From the NCBI GenBank assembly GCA_032358255.1, contig JAULBX010025829.1, forward strand, positions 1 to 64,000: DNA of 64,000 bases, written 5' to 3'. The position numbers were made by a program, and so were the translations under genes. This DNA is from Heterotrichella gracilis (Eukaryota; Sar; Xanthophyceae; Tribonematales; Xanthonemataceae). Below are positions 20,267-28,204 of the stretch, in pieces (the stretch's first letter is position 1; every line of letters begins with the position of its first letter). The notes under the pieces are model-generated. The model had not been told where the DNA came from. It saw only the letters and a list, made by a program, of their open reading frames with translations, and ran no database searches.

Positions 20267-21229
20267 ATGAACTTAATAAAGTCTTTAACACTCTCTTTCA
20301 TTTTTATCTTCTTAAGCAAAGCGTCATTAGCGCAAGCAGAAACCCCTGACACCGTTTATACCGGTATTTACATTACCAGCATTCACGATATTGATTTTAA
20401 ACAAAAAGAATTCACTGTTAACCTCTGGCTCTGGCTAAAATATAAAAATAAAGATTTTGATTTTGTACAGAACCTTGAAGTGCCAGGGGCAAAAACAGTT
20501 GTAAAATCATTTTCTACTATCGACACTACCGGCAACAAGATCTATATCATCATGAAATTACAATGTGTGATGAAAGATTCCTGGCAAATAAACAGCTTCC
20601 CTTTCGACCGTCAGAAGTTAAGACTCTCTATAGAGAACTCACAATATGATTCAAGGTCCTTAATATTTGTTGCTGATACGCTTGGCAAACATTACGACCC
20701 GCGTTTTACTGTAAATGGCTGGAGCATTGATTCTTTTGCAGTGTCTACTAAAATAAAAGCATATGAAACGGCTTTTGGTGACGATTCACAACCAAAGCCT
20801 CATACCGAATATAGCCAGTTTAAAGTAAAGATAGGTTTGGCGCGCGAAGCCATGGGCCTTTTCTTTAAAATGTTCATTGGTATGTACGTAGCGTTTTTAA
20901 TTGCCTTTGCTTGTTTCTTTATTCATGCTGATAGTATTGAATCGCGCTTTGGTTTAAGTGTAGGCGCGTTATTTGCAGTAATTGGTAATAAATATGTTAT
21001 CGACTCTGCCCTACCCGAATCTTCTTCGTTTACTTTGGTAGATACGTTGCATGGACTTACACTTGTTTTTATTTTTGGTGTAATAGCCTCCAGTATTTAT
21101 GCGCTAAATCTTTTAAAGAAACACGAAATTAAACGCGCTAATCGTTTCGACAAATTTGCTTCGGTAATTTTACTTACAGTTTATCTGATTTTAAATGTGT
21201 ATTACATTTGGGATGCTAGTAATGCCTAG
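20267..21229 (+). CDS. Pentameric ligand-gated ion channel homologue (Cys-loop receptor superfamily)
   Basis: This 320-residue protein looks like a prokaryotic pentameric ligand-gated ion channel. A signal peptide (ending ...ASLAQ) precedes a beta-rich ligand-binding domain with YTGIYITSIHDIDFKQKEF near the start, paired tryptophans (NLWLWLKY) and the family motif FPFDRQKLRL (about residues 111-120). Four helices follow: M1 (about 197-220), M2, the pore helix (RFGLSVGALFAVIGNKYVI, about 226-244), M3 (258-283) and M4 (294-316), with the LP-containing M2-M3 loop. The Cys-loop cysteines are missing, as in bacterial members. ATG at 20267 is chosen over an upstream start inside the repeat because it gives the signal peptide. 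Confidence 0.85.
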   Translation: MNLIKSLTLSFIFIFLSKASLAQAETPDTVYTGIYITSIHDIDFKQKEFTVNLWLWLKYKNKDFDFVQNLEVPGAKTVVKSFSTIDTTGNKIYIIMKLQCVMKDSWQINSFPFDRQKLRLSIENSQYDSRSLIFVADTLGKHYDPRFTVNGWSIDSFAVSTKIKAYETAFGDDSQPKPHTEYSQFKVKIGLAREAMGLFFKMFIGMYVAFLIAFACFFIHADSIESRFGLSVGALFAVIGNKYVIDSALPESSSFTLVDTLHGLTLVFIFGVIASSIYALNLLKKHEIKRANRFDKFASVILLTVYLILNVYYIWDASNA

Positions 21230-21250
21230 TCAGATTGCACGGATCACAAA

Positions 21251-21874
21251 CTAATGATTATACGCATACAAATATTCAATTTGTATAGTGACATAATTCT
21301 TATTAAAGTTATACGTTGTGGCGTTCGCTTTAAAGTCCATATACTTTTTATACAGTTCTTCGTTATCTTGTATAAAATGTTCTATACTGCCATTCTTTTT
21401 AGATATTAAACTTTTTTTAGTGAACATGATGTAATAACCAAACTGGTTAACTGCTCCTCCATATCCTAAAGCATAATTTTCTTCGTCATAATTTACGCTA
21501 TAAAAATCAAGCTGAGAATACAAAACCAAGAACAGGTCTTTACTGCCTCCCATGTAAACGCCATATCTTTTTTCACCATTGTTTATAGCGTAAATGGGAG
21601 AATGATTTGTACCGTTATCTAATCTAAATGCAAATATGGCAGAGTCTTTATGAAGACGGAATTTGATCTTTCTATTGGTTTTCTCATCAACGTACGAAAG
21701 TTTTTCGTAATTGTAAACCATATCCTTGCCTACAAACGAATCTTTTTTATGAGCAAAAAAATGATCAACTGTTTTGTAGTAATAAATTTTACTGAGCCCT
21801 GTATATTTAATATTCTGAGAAATTAAATTAAAACCGAAAACAATAAAAATTAAAGAAAGACAGTAACTCTTCAT
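21251..21874 (-). CDS. Secreted protein of unknown function
   Basis: I do not recognise this 207-residue protein. It has a signal peptide (MKSYCLSLIFIVFGFNLISQ) and an aromatic-rich, probably beta-sheet mature part with many Tyr and Phe residues and a glycine-rich ALGYGGAVNQFGYY segment. It begins 3 nt after the stop of the upstream lipoprotein gene, so both are likely on one transcript and act in the envelope. It is convergent with the ion channel gene, with 21 nt between stops. Confidence 0.65.
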   Translation of the reverse strand: MKSYCLSLIFIVFGFNLISQNIKYTGLSKIYYYKTVDHFFAHKKDSFVGKDMVYNYEKLSYVDEKTNRKIKFRLHKDSAIFAFRLDNGTNHSPIYAINNGEKRYGVYMGGSKDLFLVLYSQLDFYSVNYDEENYALGYGGAVNQFGYYIMFTKKSLISKKNGSIEHFIQDNEELYKKYMDFKANATTYNFNKNYVTIQIEYLYAYNH

Positions 21875-21877
21875 AAA

Positions 21878-22408
21878 TTATTTTGTTCTTATTTCAGTTG
21901 TAACTTCTTTGCTCGAATTTTCTAAAGCTATGTTGTAAAGTTCTTTTTTGGTTTTAGGTGTTGTGTTGGTAAATGCCGCTTTAACATCAACATACTTTGA
22001 AGCCGGGTAGAAAAAAGAAACAGTAGCCAGATCAACAATGGTTCCAATACCTAATGTAATTGGGGCTTCCAGTACCAAAAAAAGTATGCCTTTACCGGCT
22101 TTACCTTTTACATCTACTGTTGCTGTTTTACCGCCTGAAGTAAGCTCAATTTTGTTCTTGCTTCTTACTTTTATTAATGCTGCGGGATGGCGAAATTTAG
22201 TTTTCTCTCTTACGTTGGCTGAATGCTGCTGTGTAACAAAATTTGCCATGGTTATTTCTTTTACATCGATTTTTTTGCCATTGTGTTTTACCTGTATATC
22301 ATCGGGTGCTCCTACTAAATAAAGCGGACGTTTACCAAAGAAGCCCACATACATACAACTGCTAAAACTCATTAAGGCAATTATGGCGATGCAAATTATT
22401 TTTTTCAT
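21878..22408 (-). CDS. Lipoprotein of unknown function
   Basis: This 176-residue protein has a lipoprotein signal (MKKIICIAIIALMSFSSC) with cysteine 18 as the lipidation site. A region of short strands follows (LVGAPDDIQVKHNGKKIDV, residues about 32-50), then a hydrophobic stretch GILFLVLEAPITLGIGTIVDL (about 108-128) that could be a membrane helix or a buried sheet. No family is recognised. It is upstream of and nearly contiguous with the secreted protein at 21251-21874. Confidence 0.7.
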   Translation of the reverse strand: MKKIICIAIIALMSFSSCMYVGFFGKRPLYLVGAPDDIQVKHNGKKIDVKEITMANFVTQQHSANVREKTKFRHPAALIKVRSKNKIELTSGGKTATVDVKGKAGKGILFLVLEAPITLGIGTIVDLATVSFFYPASKYVDVKAAFTNTTPKTKKELYNIALENSSKEVTTEIRTK

Positions 22409-22570
22409 TTTGATCTGATTTTAAATTAAGCAGCGAAAATAGGCATTTATCGGTAGCTTTGAGCAATAGTTTTGCTTGCGCTTAAGTTTTAGACTAAGGG
22501 CTATTGCAGTGCGACTAAATAATTTGGAACTTTAAGATAAACGCAGGGATTACAAATCTGCGTGAACTGT

Positions 22571-23211
22571 GGGCCAGCTTTGTGCGGCAGCACAATTTTT
22601 CTTCTTTACTTTTCCTTAGTCGAAAAGTAAACAAAAGACAAGGCAAAACGATCTTTCCACCCGCTCTTGATTTTTCTTGAAAGGCAAATAAAGTAAAAAA
22701 TTCTGTTCCTCGTTTTATTGGAGAGAACAGAATTTTAAACGACAAGCGCCTTTATTGACTTTCTACAAAAAATCAATTCACCCTTCCCACGCCAAGCGTT
22801 TTGCCCGGCCCACGCACAGATAACCCAAACATCTAACTGCAGAGCCATCCGCGTAAGCAAACACAGAGGTGGCCTCAAAGAAATTCCGTACGATTTGAGT
22901 TTTAATTTTTTATCCTTTCAAATTTAAATGCATAATCCAAACAAAACATTTAGGCGGTTAGCTGCATTTAAATTTATTCGAGCCCGCGCTGTTTGAGCCC
23001 CTCGCAAATGAAATAAATGAAGGGGCGAGTTTGCGGGCGACACAAAAAAAATTTAAAACTACAAATCAAGGAATTTGTTTGTGAGCCTTGATTTTTTGCT
23101 TACTTTTTCATCAAGGAAAAAGTGAGGGCAAGAGATAAGTTCAGAAATTATTTTAGATTGATTGTTTGGTGTTGCCGGCGCAGCACCTCGCTCAATGCTT
23201 CGCATTGCCGT
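22571..23211. repeat. Long composite intergenic repeat, copy A
   Basis: The gap 22409-23191 contains no credible gene; the first 160 nt hold nothing I recognise and the rest is a repeat also found at 30002-30786. Both copies share long near-identical blocks: a left hairpin TTTACTTTTC/GAAAAGTAAA (22605-22631), the block around 22632-22690, a hairpin AAATTCTGTTC/GAACAGAATTT (22698-22735), the block 22765-22880, a right hairpin near 23101-23125, and the end CTCAATGC...GCATTGCCGTC. The centre (about 22900-23060) differs between copies. Its right end supplies the last codons and stop of the TPR gene ending at 23192. Confidence 0.8.
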
Positions 23212-24544
23212 CTTTCTTGTTCTCTGAAAGCACTTTATCAATATACCTATCTGTAGGTAATAAAGAATTCTGGATCCGTTTTGCGTAATGAATACTATCA
23301 AGGATCTCTTTTTGCTTTTCTTCAATAATATGTTTTTGTTGCTTTGTAACTTTTAATGATCTGAAAATAAAAACAGCAAACACCAGCACCAATAATAAAC
23401 CAATGATAACCGATAAAATAACTATTTTTTGAAACCTGTCTTTTTCCTCAGCAACAGCGCGTTCTTTCTCCTGCTGCTCCTTAATAATGGCTTCTTTTTT
23501 TTCGTATTCAAATTTTAATTGGTTTTTTATAGTTGCTTTGCGTGTTTTTTCATTCGTTAAACTATCGGCATACTTCACATATTCTTTGTAATGCACAAAG
23601 GCCTTTTTAAAATCGCCGGCAGCGGCAAATACGTTATATGCCACTTTTTCTGTTGCTTTTAGGTTACTCGCCAGCCCTAGTTGTTTTGATAAGGTCAAGG
23701 CACTGTCAATGTACGCAAGAGACATGGCATAATTTTTTTTCTCGCAATAAACATCGCTAATACCACTCAGCGCAAGAGACACGCCGTCTACATCATCTAT
23801 CTGCCGGTGCATATCAAGACTTTTAAAATAGTGGTCAAGGGCTTTATCCAGATTCTTTTTATCCATATGTGCCATAGCCATATTATAATGTGTAACACCC
23901 AGATCAAATTTATCGCCAAGCTCTTCCTGCATTTTAAGGCAACGTTCCCAATACTTGAAAGCATCGTTTACATTGCCCAACTGCCTGTTCATCACACCAA
24001 GGTTATTATACATATCTGCAATTTTTGCCTTGTTTCCGATCTTAAGGTAAAAATCCAGGTTTCTTAAATAAATTTCAATGGCCTTTTGATAATCGTGTTG
24101 AGTAGTATAAGCATAAGCAATGCTGCCAAGTGTATAAGCAGCTTCTAATTTATTTCCTATCTCTTCACTTATTTTTAACGATCGTTCCCAATAAAGTATA
24201 GCTTCCTCTAAATTGCCACGCTTCTCTATTACATAGGCAATTTGGTGAAATGCCATAGCTTTATTGGCGAGGATACTTTTTCTTAGTGTCGGTGAATTAT
24301 CCTTATTCTCTGCCAATAATTTATCTGCGAGCTGCACAGCACTATTTAAATACTTTATACTTGAATCAAAACTTGTAAACTCATCTGCTAGTGTTATTAA
24401 TAAGGAAAGCCGTGTGGTATCTACCTTTTCGTTTTTTAGTGCCAGCTTTAGAGAATCTATTTTTGTGTTTTGAGAAAATACGCTTTGCTGAAATAAAAAA
24501 TTCAGTAAAAGAACTAACAGCGTTGATCTCAAAAAGGATTTCAT
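23192..24544 (-). CDS. TPR membrane protein ending at the SpoIIE-linker helix (sixth paralogue)
   Basis: This 450-residue protein has a signal peptide (MKSFLRSTLLVLLLNFLFQQ...), about seven TPR motifs (for example NLGVMNRQLGNVNDAFKYWE), a charged region with EKKEAIIKEQQEKERAVAEE, one transmembrane helix (IVILSVIIGLLLVLVFAVFI) and a coiled coil ending DSIHYAKRIQNSLLPTDRYI. In full TPR-SpoIIE proteins this helix leads into a phosphatase; here only about 15 residues follow, and the last ones (GNAKH) are encoded by repeat sequence. An upstream ATG at 24565 adds seven residues; 24544 gives the better signal peptide. It is probably an envelope sensor or scaffold. Confidence 0.8.
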   Translation of the reverse strand: MKSFLRSTLLVLLLNFLFQQSVFSQNTKIDSLKLALKNEKVDTTRLSLLITLADEFTSFDSSIKYLNSAVQLADKLLAENKDNSPTLRKSILANKAMAFHQIAYVIEKRGNLEEAILYWERSLKISEEIGNKLEAAYTLGSIAYAYTTQHDYQKAIEIYLRNLDFYLKIGNKAKIADMYNNLGVMNRQLGNVNDAFKYWERCLKMQEELGDKFDLGVTHYNMAMAHMDKKNLDKALDHYFKSLDMHRQIDDVDGVSLALSGISDVYCEKKNYAMSLAYIDSALTLSKQLGLASNLKATEKVAYNVFAAAGDFKKAFVHYKEYVKYADSLTNEKTRKATIKNQLKFEYEKKEAIIKEQQEKERAVAEEKDRFQKIVILSVIIGLLLVLVFAVFIFRSLKVTKQQKHIIEEKQKEILDSIHYAKRIQNSLLPTDRYIDKVLSENKKDGNAKH

Positions 24545-24640
24545 TTTTGACAAGGTGTAAGTCAAAAATGCTCATTTTTTTGAAATAAAACAAGGTTTGT
24601 TGCCGGTAGTTTTTACGCAGCTATCTTCAGATAAACGAAC

Positions 24641-24666
24641 GGATTACAACCCGATAGACGTAGGGT
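24641..24666 (+). repeat. Short repeat flanking the MORN gene, left copy
   Basis: A 26-nt sequence starting GGATTACAACCCGATAG matches 21 of 26 positions with 25675-25700 in direct orientation. The two copies bracket the MORN-repeat gene. The core resembles the ACCC-ATAGC-ATAGGGT type of near-palindrome that is common between Bacteroidota genes. Confidence 0.4.
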
Positions 24667-24679
24667 GCATGGAAGGTGT

Positions 24680-25594
24680 TTATTTAACGTCTTTCACGTA
24701 TTTTCCGTTCTTATATTTTTGAATGGATCTTATTTTTAAATTTTGGTCGTAAAAATACGTTAGGCCATTGTTCTTTCCATCTTTTAAATTTATAAGTACC
24801 GAAAGCGAATCGGGTGCCCTATAAATTTTAAATTCTCCTTCGGGTTTGCCGTTAATACAAAAACCTTCTCTGCTTAATTTACCTTTTTCGTCATAAGCTA
24901 CAAACTTACCGTTGGCCGGCTTTCCATCCTCATTATAACAAAAGCGTTCGCCATGCATTTTATTTTTTTTGTATTCCGATCGGCCTTTTATATTTCCATT
25001 TTCATAATAATAAATAGAAGCGCCATCTATTTTACCTTTTTTATAAGATCTTTCGCGCGAAATTTTTCCACTTTCATAATAATGCCTGTACACACCTTCT
25101 ATCTTGCCGGCTTTAAAATTTAAAACATAAAATAGTTTGCCGCTTTCATAAAATCCTTTGCAAATACTATCGCGTTTATTATTTTTAAAATAAGTAAGAT
25201 CTTTTATAACACCATTCTCGTAATAAGACGTGTAAAGGCCGCTGGCCTCCCCGTTCTTAAAAAAGCCCCTTCCGAGAATTTGCCCGCTTTCGAAATAAGC
25301 CTCTACGGTATCAATAAGCTTTCCTTCTTTAAACCTGGCTTTGTATTTTAATTTACCGCTTTCAAAATAATTAATGGAAGGGCCGTGTAAAGCTCCATTT
25401 TTAAAATAGAATTCAGATGCTACTTTGCCGCTTTTATAATAATTTACTTTTTTAGTAACTAAACCATTTTTTTTAAAATCTATTGAATTTATTTTGCCGG
25501 GATACTCATAAAAATTAGTGTCAACCGTTAATTTGTCTTGAGCAAAGCCATAGGAGCAAAAAAATAAAATTACAATTCTAAAAAAATGTTTCAT
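24680..25594 (-). CDS. Secreted MORN-variant repeat protein (YwqK-like)
   Basis: This 304-residue protein has a signal peptide (MKHFFRIVILFFCSYGFAQ) followed by about eleven repeats of roughly 22 residues of the form YYESGKI-x-x-x-x-x-YK-x-GK-x-x-G, the MORN-variant motif of the family annotated as YwqK-type antitoxin. That name comes from one Bacillus member. In Bacteroidota these repeats are widespread in secreted proteins without a nearby toxin, so an antitoxin role should not be assumed. The repeats form an extended beta structure that may bind cell-envelope partners. Short direct repeats flank the gene. Confidence 0.85.
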   Translation of the reverse strand: MKHFFRIVILFFCSYGFAQDKLTVDTNFYEYPGKINSIDFKKNGLVTKKVNYYKSGKVASEFYFKNGALHGPSINYFESGKLKYKARFKEGKLIDTVEAYFESGQILGRGFFKNGEASGLYTSYYENGVIKDLTYFKNNKRDSICKGFYESGKLFYVLNFKAGKIEGVYRHYYESGKISRERSYKKGKIDGASIYYYENGNIKGRSEYKKNKMHGERFCYNEDGKPANGKFVAYDEKGKLSREGFCINGKPEGEFKIYRAPDSLSVLINLKDGKNNGLTYFYDQNLKIRSIQKYKNGKYVKDVK

Positions 25595-25674
25595 GGATGT
25601 TATATAAAAACCCCTAACGATAGTGTAGTACTAAAGTACGCATTTCACTTTGGGAAGGCAAATGTAAAATGTAA

Positions 25675-25700
25675 GGATTACTACCCAATAGCTATAGGGT
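25675..25700 (+). repeat. Short repeat flanking the MORN gene, right copy
   Basis: This 26-nt partner of 24641-24666 contains the near-palindrome ACCCAATAGCTATAGGGT. A further small palindrome GTAC-TAAA-GTAC lies about 50 nt to its left. Confidence 0.4.
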
Positions 25701-25721
25701 CCGCGCGAACGGGACTGCTAT

Positions 25722-26777
25722 CTATACTTTATATTTTGGGTCCAACTCTTTTGCTTTTGCAAGATCCCTTTCATATTCAGGCTGCTTTCCAATTGCTTCG
25801 TAAACGATTGAGCGGTTATAATAAGCAAGTGCATATTCTGGATTTATTTCAATTGCAGAACTAAAATCAGATAGAGCCTTTTCATTCTCTTCTCTTTTAT
25901 AAAAGATCGTCGCTCGATTATTATACGCCCGAAAACTCTTGTTATTTAAGCGAATCGCCTCGTTATAATCACTGAAAGCCAAATCAAGTAAATTTTCATT
26001 ATCTTTTTTTTCATCCCATAAAAAATCATGAGCCTTTCCCCGCATATAATAAGCTCTAGCATCATTCTCATCCAAATCAATATAGGTGTTTAGCAACCTG
26101 ATGGTTTCGATATGATTATCGTCATTACTTGCCTTGAGCGCCTTAGCATAATACAAATTTTTAAATGCTTCAAGACCATTATTTTGCAACTCTCGTTTTG
26201 TTTCAGCAATTAATTCATCAAGTTTCTTTTCCTGAGCATAATCCAAAGTAATGTCTGTTTTGTCGCCAAATTCCTTTAGCTGGAGTGTCATCTTCTCTTC
26301 AATATTTTTTGCATTTAAAGCAGTATTTTCTATTTGTGATATTTGGCTTGTAACAATCTTTAGACGATCCTCAGCGTCAACTGTCACTTTTTTTATTTCT
26401 TCTTTAATTTTTCTTATTTCTATTAATTCTTCTTTCGCTAACGCTTGTGATCTCAGGCCATTGAATATCGAAGCCGCTATAACAATAGACAAAAATGTTG
26501 CTAATATTTTTAGCCATGCATCAAGATTTTTCTGGCTAGAGTCAACGTATTTTTCCATATCACCAACTTTTTGTTCAAGACTTCGCATTAATTCTCCATT
26601 TAATTTCTGAAAATTGACTAACGCTAAACTATCTTGCTTATGAATAATGCTATCTTGTGTGTGTTGAATATTTTTAACGAACCCTTTTGCGAAATAACTT
26701 TGATGAACGAACAAAAAAGTCAAAATAAATAATCCGGTTCCAAAGCCCACAGTTAGGTTTAAATACATTCTTTTCAT
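25722..26777 (-). CDS. Membrane-anchored TPR protein
   Basis: This 351-residue protein has two transmembrane helices (VGFGTGLFILTFLFV near residue 10; WLKILATFLSIVIAASIF near 87) separated by an extracytoplasmic loop, then a coiled coil (EELIEIRKIKEEIKKV onward, with repeated IEEK/LK heptads), and C-terminal TPRs (about residues 205-350: KALKASNDDNHIETIRLL, ARAYYMRGKAHDF, RAYNNRATIFYKREENE, ALAYYNRSIVYEAIGKQPE). The TPR region is predicted to lie in the cytoplasm. It is not closely similar to the TPR-SpoIIE-stub family. It follows the unknown gene at 26802-27926 by 24 nt, suggesting a two-gene unit. Confidence 0.8.
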   Translation of the reverse strand: MKRMYLNLTVGFGTGLFILTFLFVHQSYFAKGFVKNIQHTQDSIIHKQDSLALVNFQKLNGELMRSLEQKVGDMEKYVDSSQKNLDAWLKILATFLSIVIAASIFNGLRSQALAKEELIEIRKIKEEIKKVTVDAEDRLKIVTSQISQIENTALNAKNIEEKMTLQLKEFGDKTDITLDYAQEKKLDELIAETKRELQNNGLEAFKNLYYAKALKASNDDNHIETIRLLNTYIDLDENDARAYYMRGKAHDFLWDEKKDNENLLDLAFSDYNEAIRLNNKSFRAYNNRATIFYKREENEKALSDFSSAIEINPEYALAYYNRSIVYEAIGKQPEYERDLAKAKELDPKYKV

Positions 26778-26801
26778 TTTAAAATCTGTTATTGTAATTA
26801 A

Positions 26802-27926
26802 TTATTTTTCATCGCCTTCTTGCTGTGTAAAATCACTTATCAATTTTTGTTTTGTAGCTTCGTCTAACTTTTCAAAATTATTTCTATTCGAAATAAATCG
26901 GCTCTCTTTTAAATTTTCTTCTTTAAAAATTTCTTCTTTTTTCCCTTCTGGAGCAGAAATAAGTTTAATATTATTTCCTTTGACGATATGGTCAGTTACT
27001 AATTGAGTTACTTGGTCAATTTTTTTCTCTATTGATTCTTTGTTCTTTTGTGTTGATTTTTTTACTTGCTTATTTATTTCAGTTTTTATCGCATCTTTTA
27101 TATTATCTAGCATTAACTTATCCCTTTCTTCCTCTGATTTCATTAGTTTTTCATTTCCTCGATATGTTTTAATTATCTCAAGCAAATTAGATTTGTATAA
27201 TAAATAAGCGCCATAAACTTCTAAACCAACTTTAAATAATTCAATTAAATTTTCAATTACTTTAAAATCAATGTTTATAACGAATTCTATAGAGCCATTG
27301 TCAACTTCAATAATATCAAAATCTGTTGGAGTTTTTTCGGAAATTAATTGTTGAAATATGAAAAGCCCTTTATTCCATCTATTAATTTCAAAAGAAAGAT
27401 TTTTTAAGTTTTTATAAGAATTATAATTATTAAAAATTATCGCAAATAATCCATTGTCTCCTTTTTGGTATACCGCAAAATCTTTATCTAAAAAAGGTGA
27501 CAGGCTATTCCTGAATTTATCTACTCCACTGATATTTTGATTTACTCTTGTAATTAAAGAAGCTATAATTGTATTTAAAGAATTAAATTGTGTTGGTGGA
27601 TCCGCAACATTAGACCCTTTTAAATTTACTAATTGCTGAAGGAATTCATCTTTAAAGAATGGGGTATTTTCATTCGTCAATAGAATTTTGTCTAGAGCAG
27701 AAAAAATACCAGTACCCTGTAACATTTCTAAATCTTGGATTAACTTATCTTGAATTTCCTTCAGTAAAACCAAATTACTTTGGTTATTTTGAATCGTAAC
27801 TAGATAATCGCTTAATCTTTGAGTCAAACCATTTGTCTGCAAAACGGATTTCACGAAGTCAATTAATTCAATTAGTTTTCTTATTGTCATTTTATTCTGT
27901 TTTAATAAATATTTATAATTAATCAT
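26802..27926 (-). CDS. Alpha-helical protein of unknown function
   Basis: I do not recognise this 374-residue protein. It is rich in Lys, Asn, Ile, Leu and Glu, more AT-rich at DNA level than its neighbours, and predicted largely helical. The first half (to about residue 150) is amphipathic helix, a mixed region follows (DFDIIEVDNGSIEFVINIDF, about 208-227), then a hydrophobic stretch (VYGAYLLYKSNLLEII) and a strongly charged coiled coil (about 275-330). No signal peptide is seen; ATG at 27890 (MTIRKLIELI) is an alternative start. It heads a two-gene unit with the membrane TPR protein. Composition suggests later acquisition. Confidence 0.6.
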   Translation of the reverse strand: MINYKYLLKQNKMTIRKLIELIDFVKSVLQTNGLTQRLSDYLVTIQNNQSNLVLLKEIQDKLIQDLEMLQGTGIFSALDKILLTNENTPFFKDEFLQQLVNLKGSNVADPPTQFNSLNTIIASLITRVNQNISGVDKFRNSLSPFLDKDFAVYQKGDNGLFAIIFNNYNSYKNLKNLSFEINRWNKGLFIFQQLISEKTPTDFDIIEVDNGSIEFVINIDFKVIENLIELFKVGLEVYGAYLLYKSNLLEIIKTYRGNEKLMKSEEERDKLMLDNIKDAIKTEINKQVKKSTQKNKESIEKKIDQVTQLVTDHIVKGNNIKLISAPEGKKEEIFKEENLKESRFISNRNNFEKLDEATKQKLISDFTQQEGDEK

Positions 27927-28063
27927 TAAGAGTCATAAATAACCATATAACAACTAATAATTCCTGAATTGGCCAATCAAATATAAAAGAAATTCCCAAA
28001 GCGCCAAATAGGTAATTTTACCTATTTTTTGGCTGTTTACCTCAAGGTGGCAATGCTGTCCAA

Positions 28064-28153
28064 CGTCATTGCGAGCGACAGCGAAGCAATCTCACACGCA
28101 GGGGTGACAAGCATTACCTGAGACTGCTTCGTCCTGCCATCCTCGCAATGACG
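28064..28153. repeat. CGTCATTGCGAG-type palindromic dispersed repeat
   Basis: The 90-bp element has perfect 12-bp terminal inverted repeats CGTCATTGCGAG (28064-28075) and CTCGCAATGACG (28142-28153), with inner arms around GCGAAGCAATCTCA and TGAGACTGCTTCGT, so it can fold into one long hairpin. Elements with this sequence are known to be scattered through genomes of several phyla. It lies just upstream of the DUF255 gene. Confidence 0.8.
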
Positions 28154-28191
28154 GGAGCAAAACCTTTTCCTCTTTTTAAACGTATATTGAT

Positions 28192-28199
28192 TAAATTTG
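28192..28199 (+). promoter_or_regulatory. Perfect -7 box directly before the DUF255 start
   Basis: TAAATTTG is a perfect TAnnTTTG match and ends 5 nt before ATG 28205. Initiation from it would give a leaderless mRNA. The -33 region (CCTC at the expected spacing) is poor. Confidence 0.4.
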
Positions 28200-28204
28200 G
28201 TACT

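Noticed and set aside
22515-22745. Minus-strand open frame of 76 codons inside the long repeat
   Set aside because: It is made entirely of repeat sequence, has no homology pattern, and the matching stretch of copy B does not preserve it as a convincing protein.
23059-23325. Minus-strand open frame of 88 codons overlapping the TPR gene end
   Set aside because: It is in another frame of the TPR gene and repeat; the overlapping TPR protein has clear family motifs.
24680-25594. MORN/YwqK protein as an antitoxin of a toxin-antitoxin pair
   Set aside because: No toxin-like gene is adjacent, and the protein has a signal peptide; the name derives from distant homology only.
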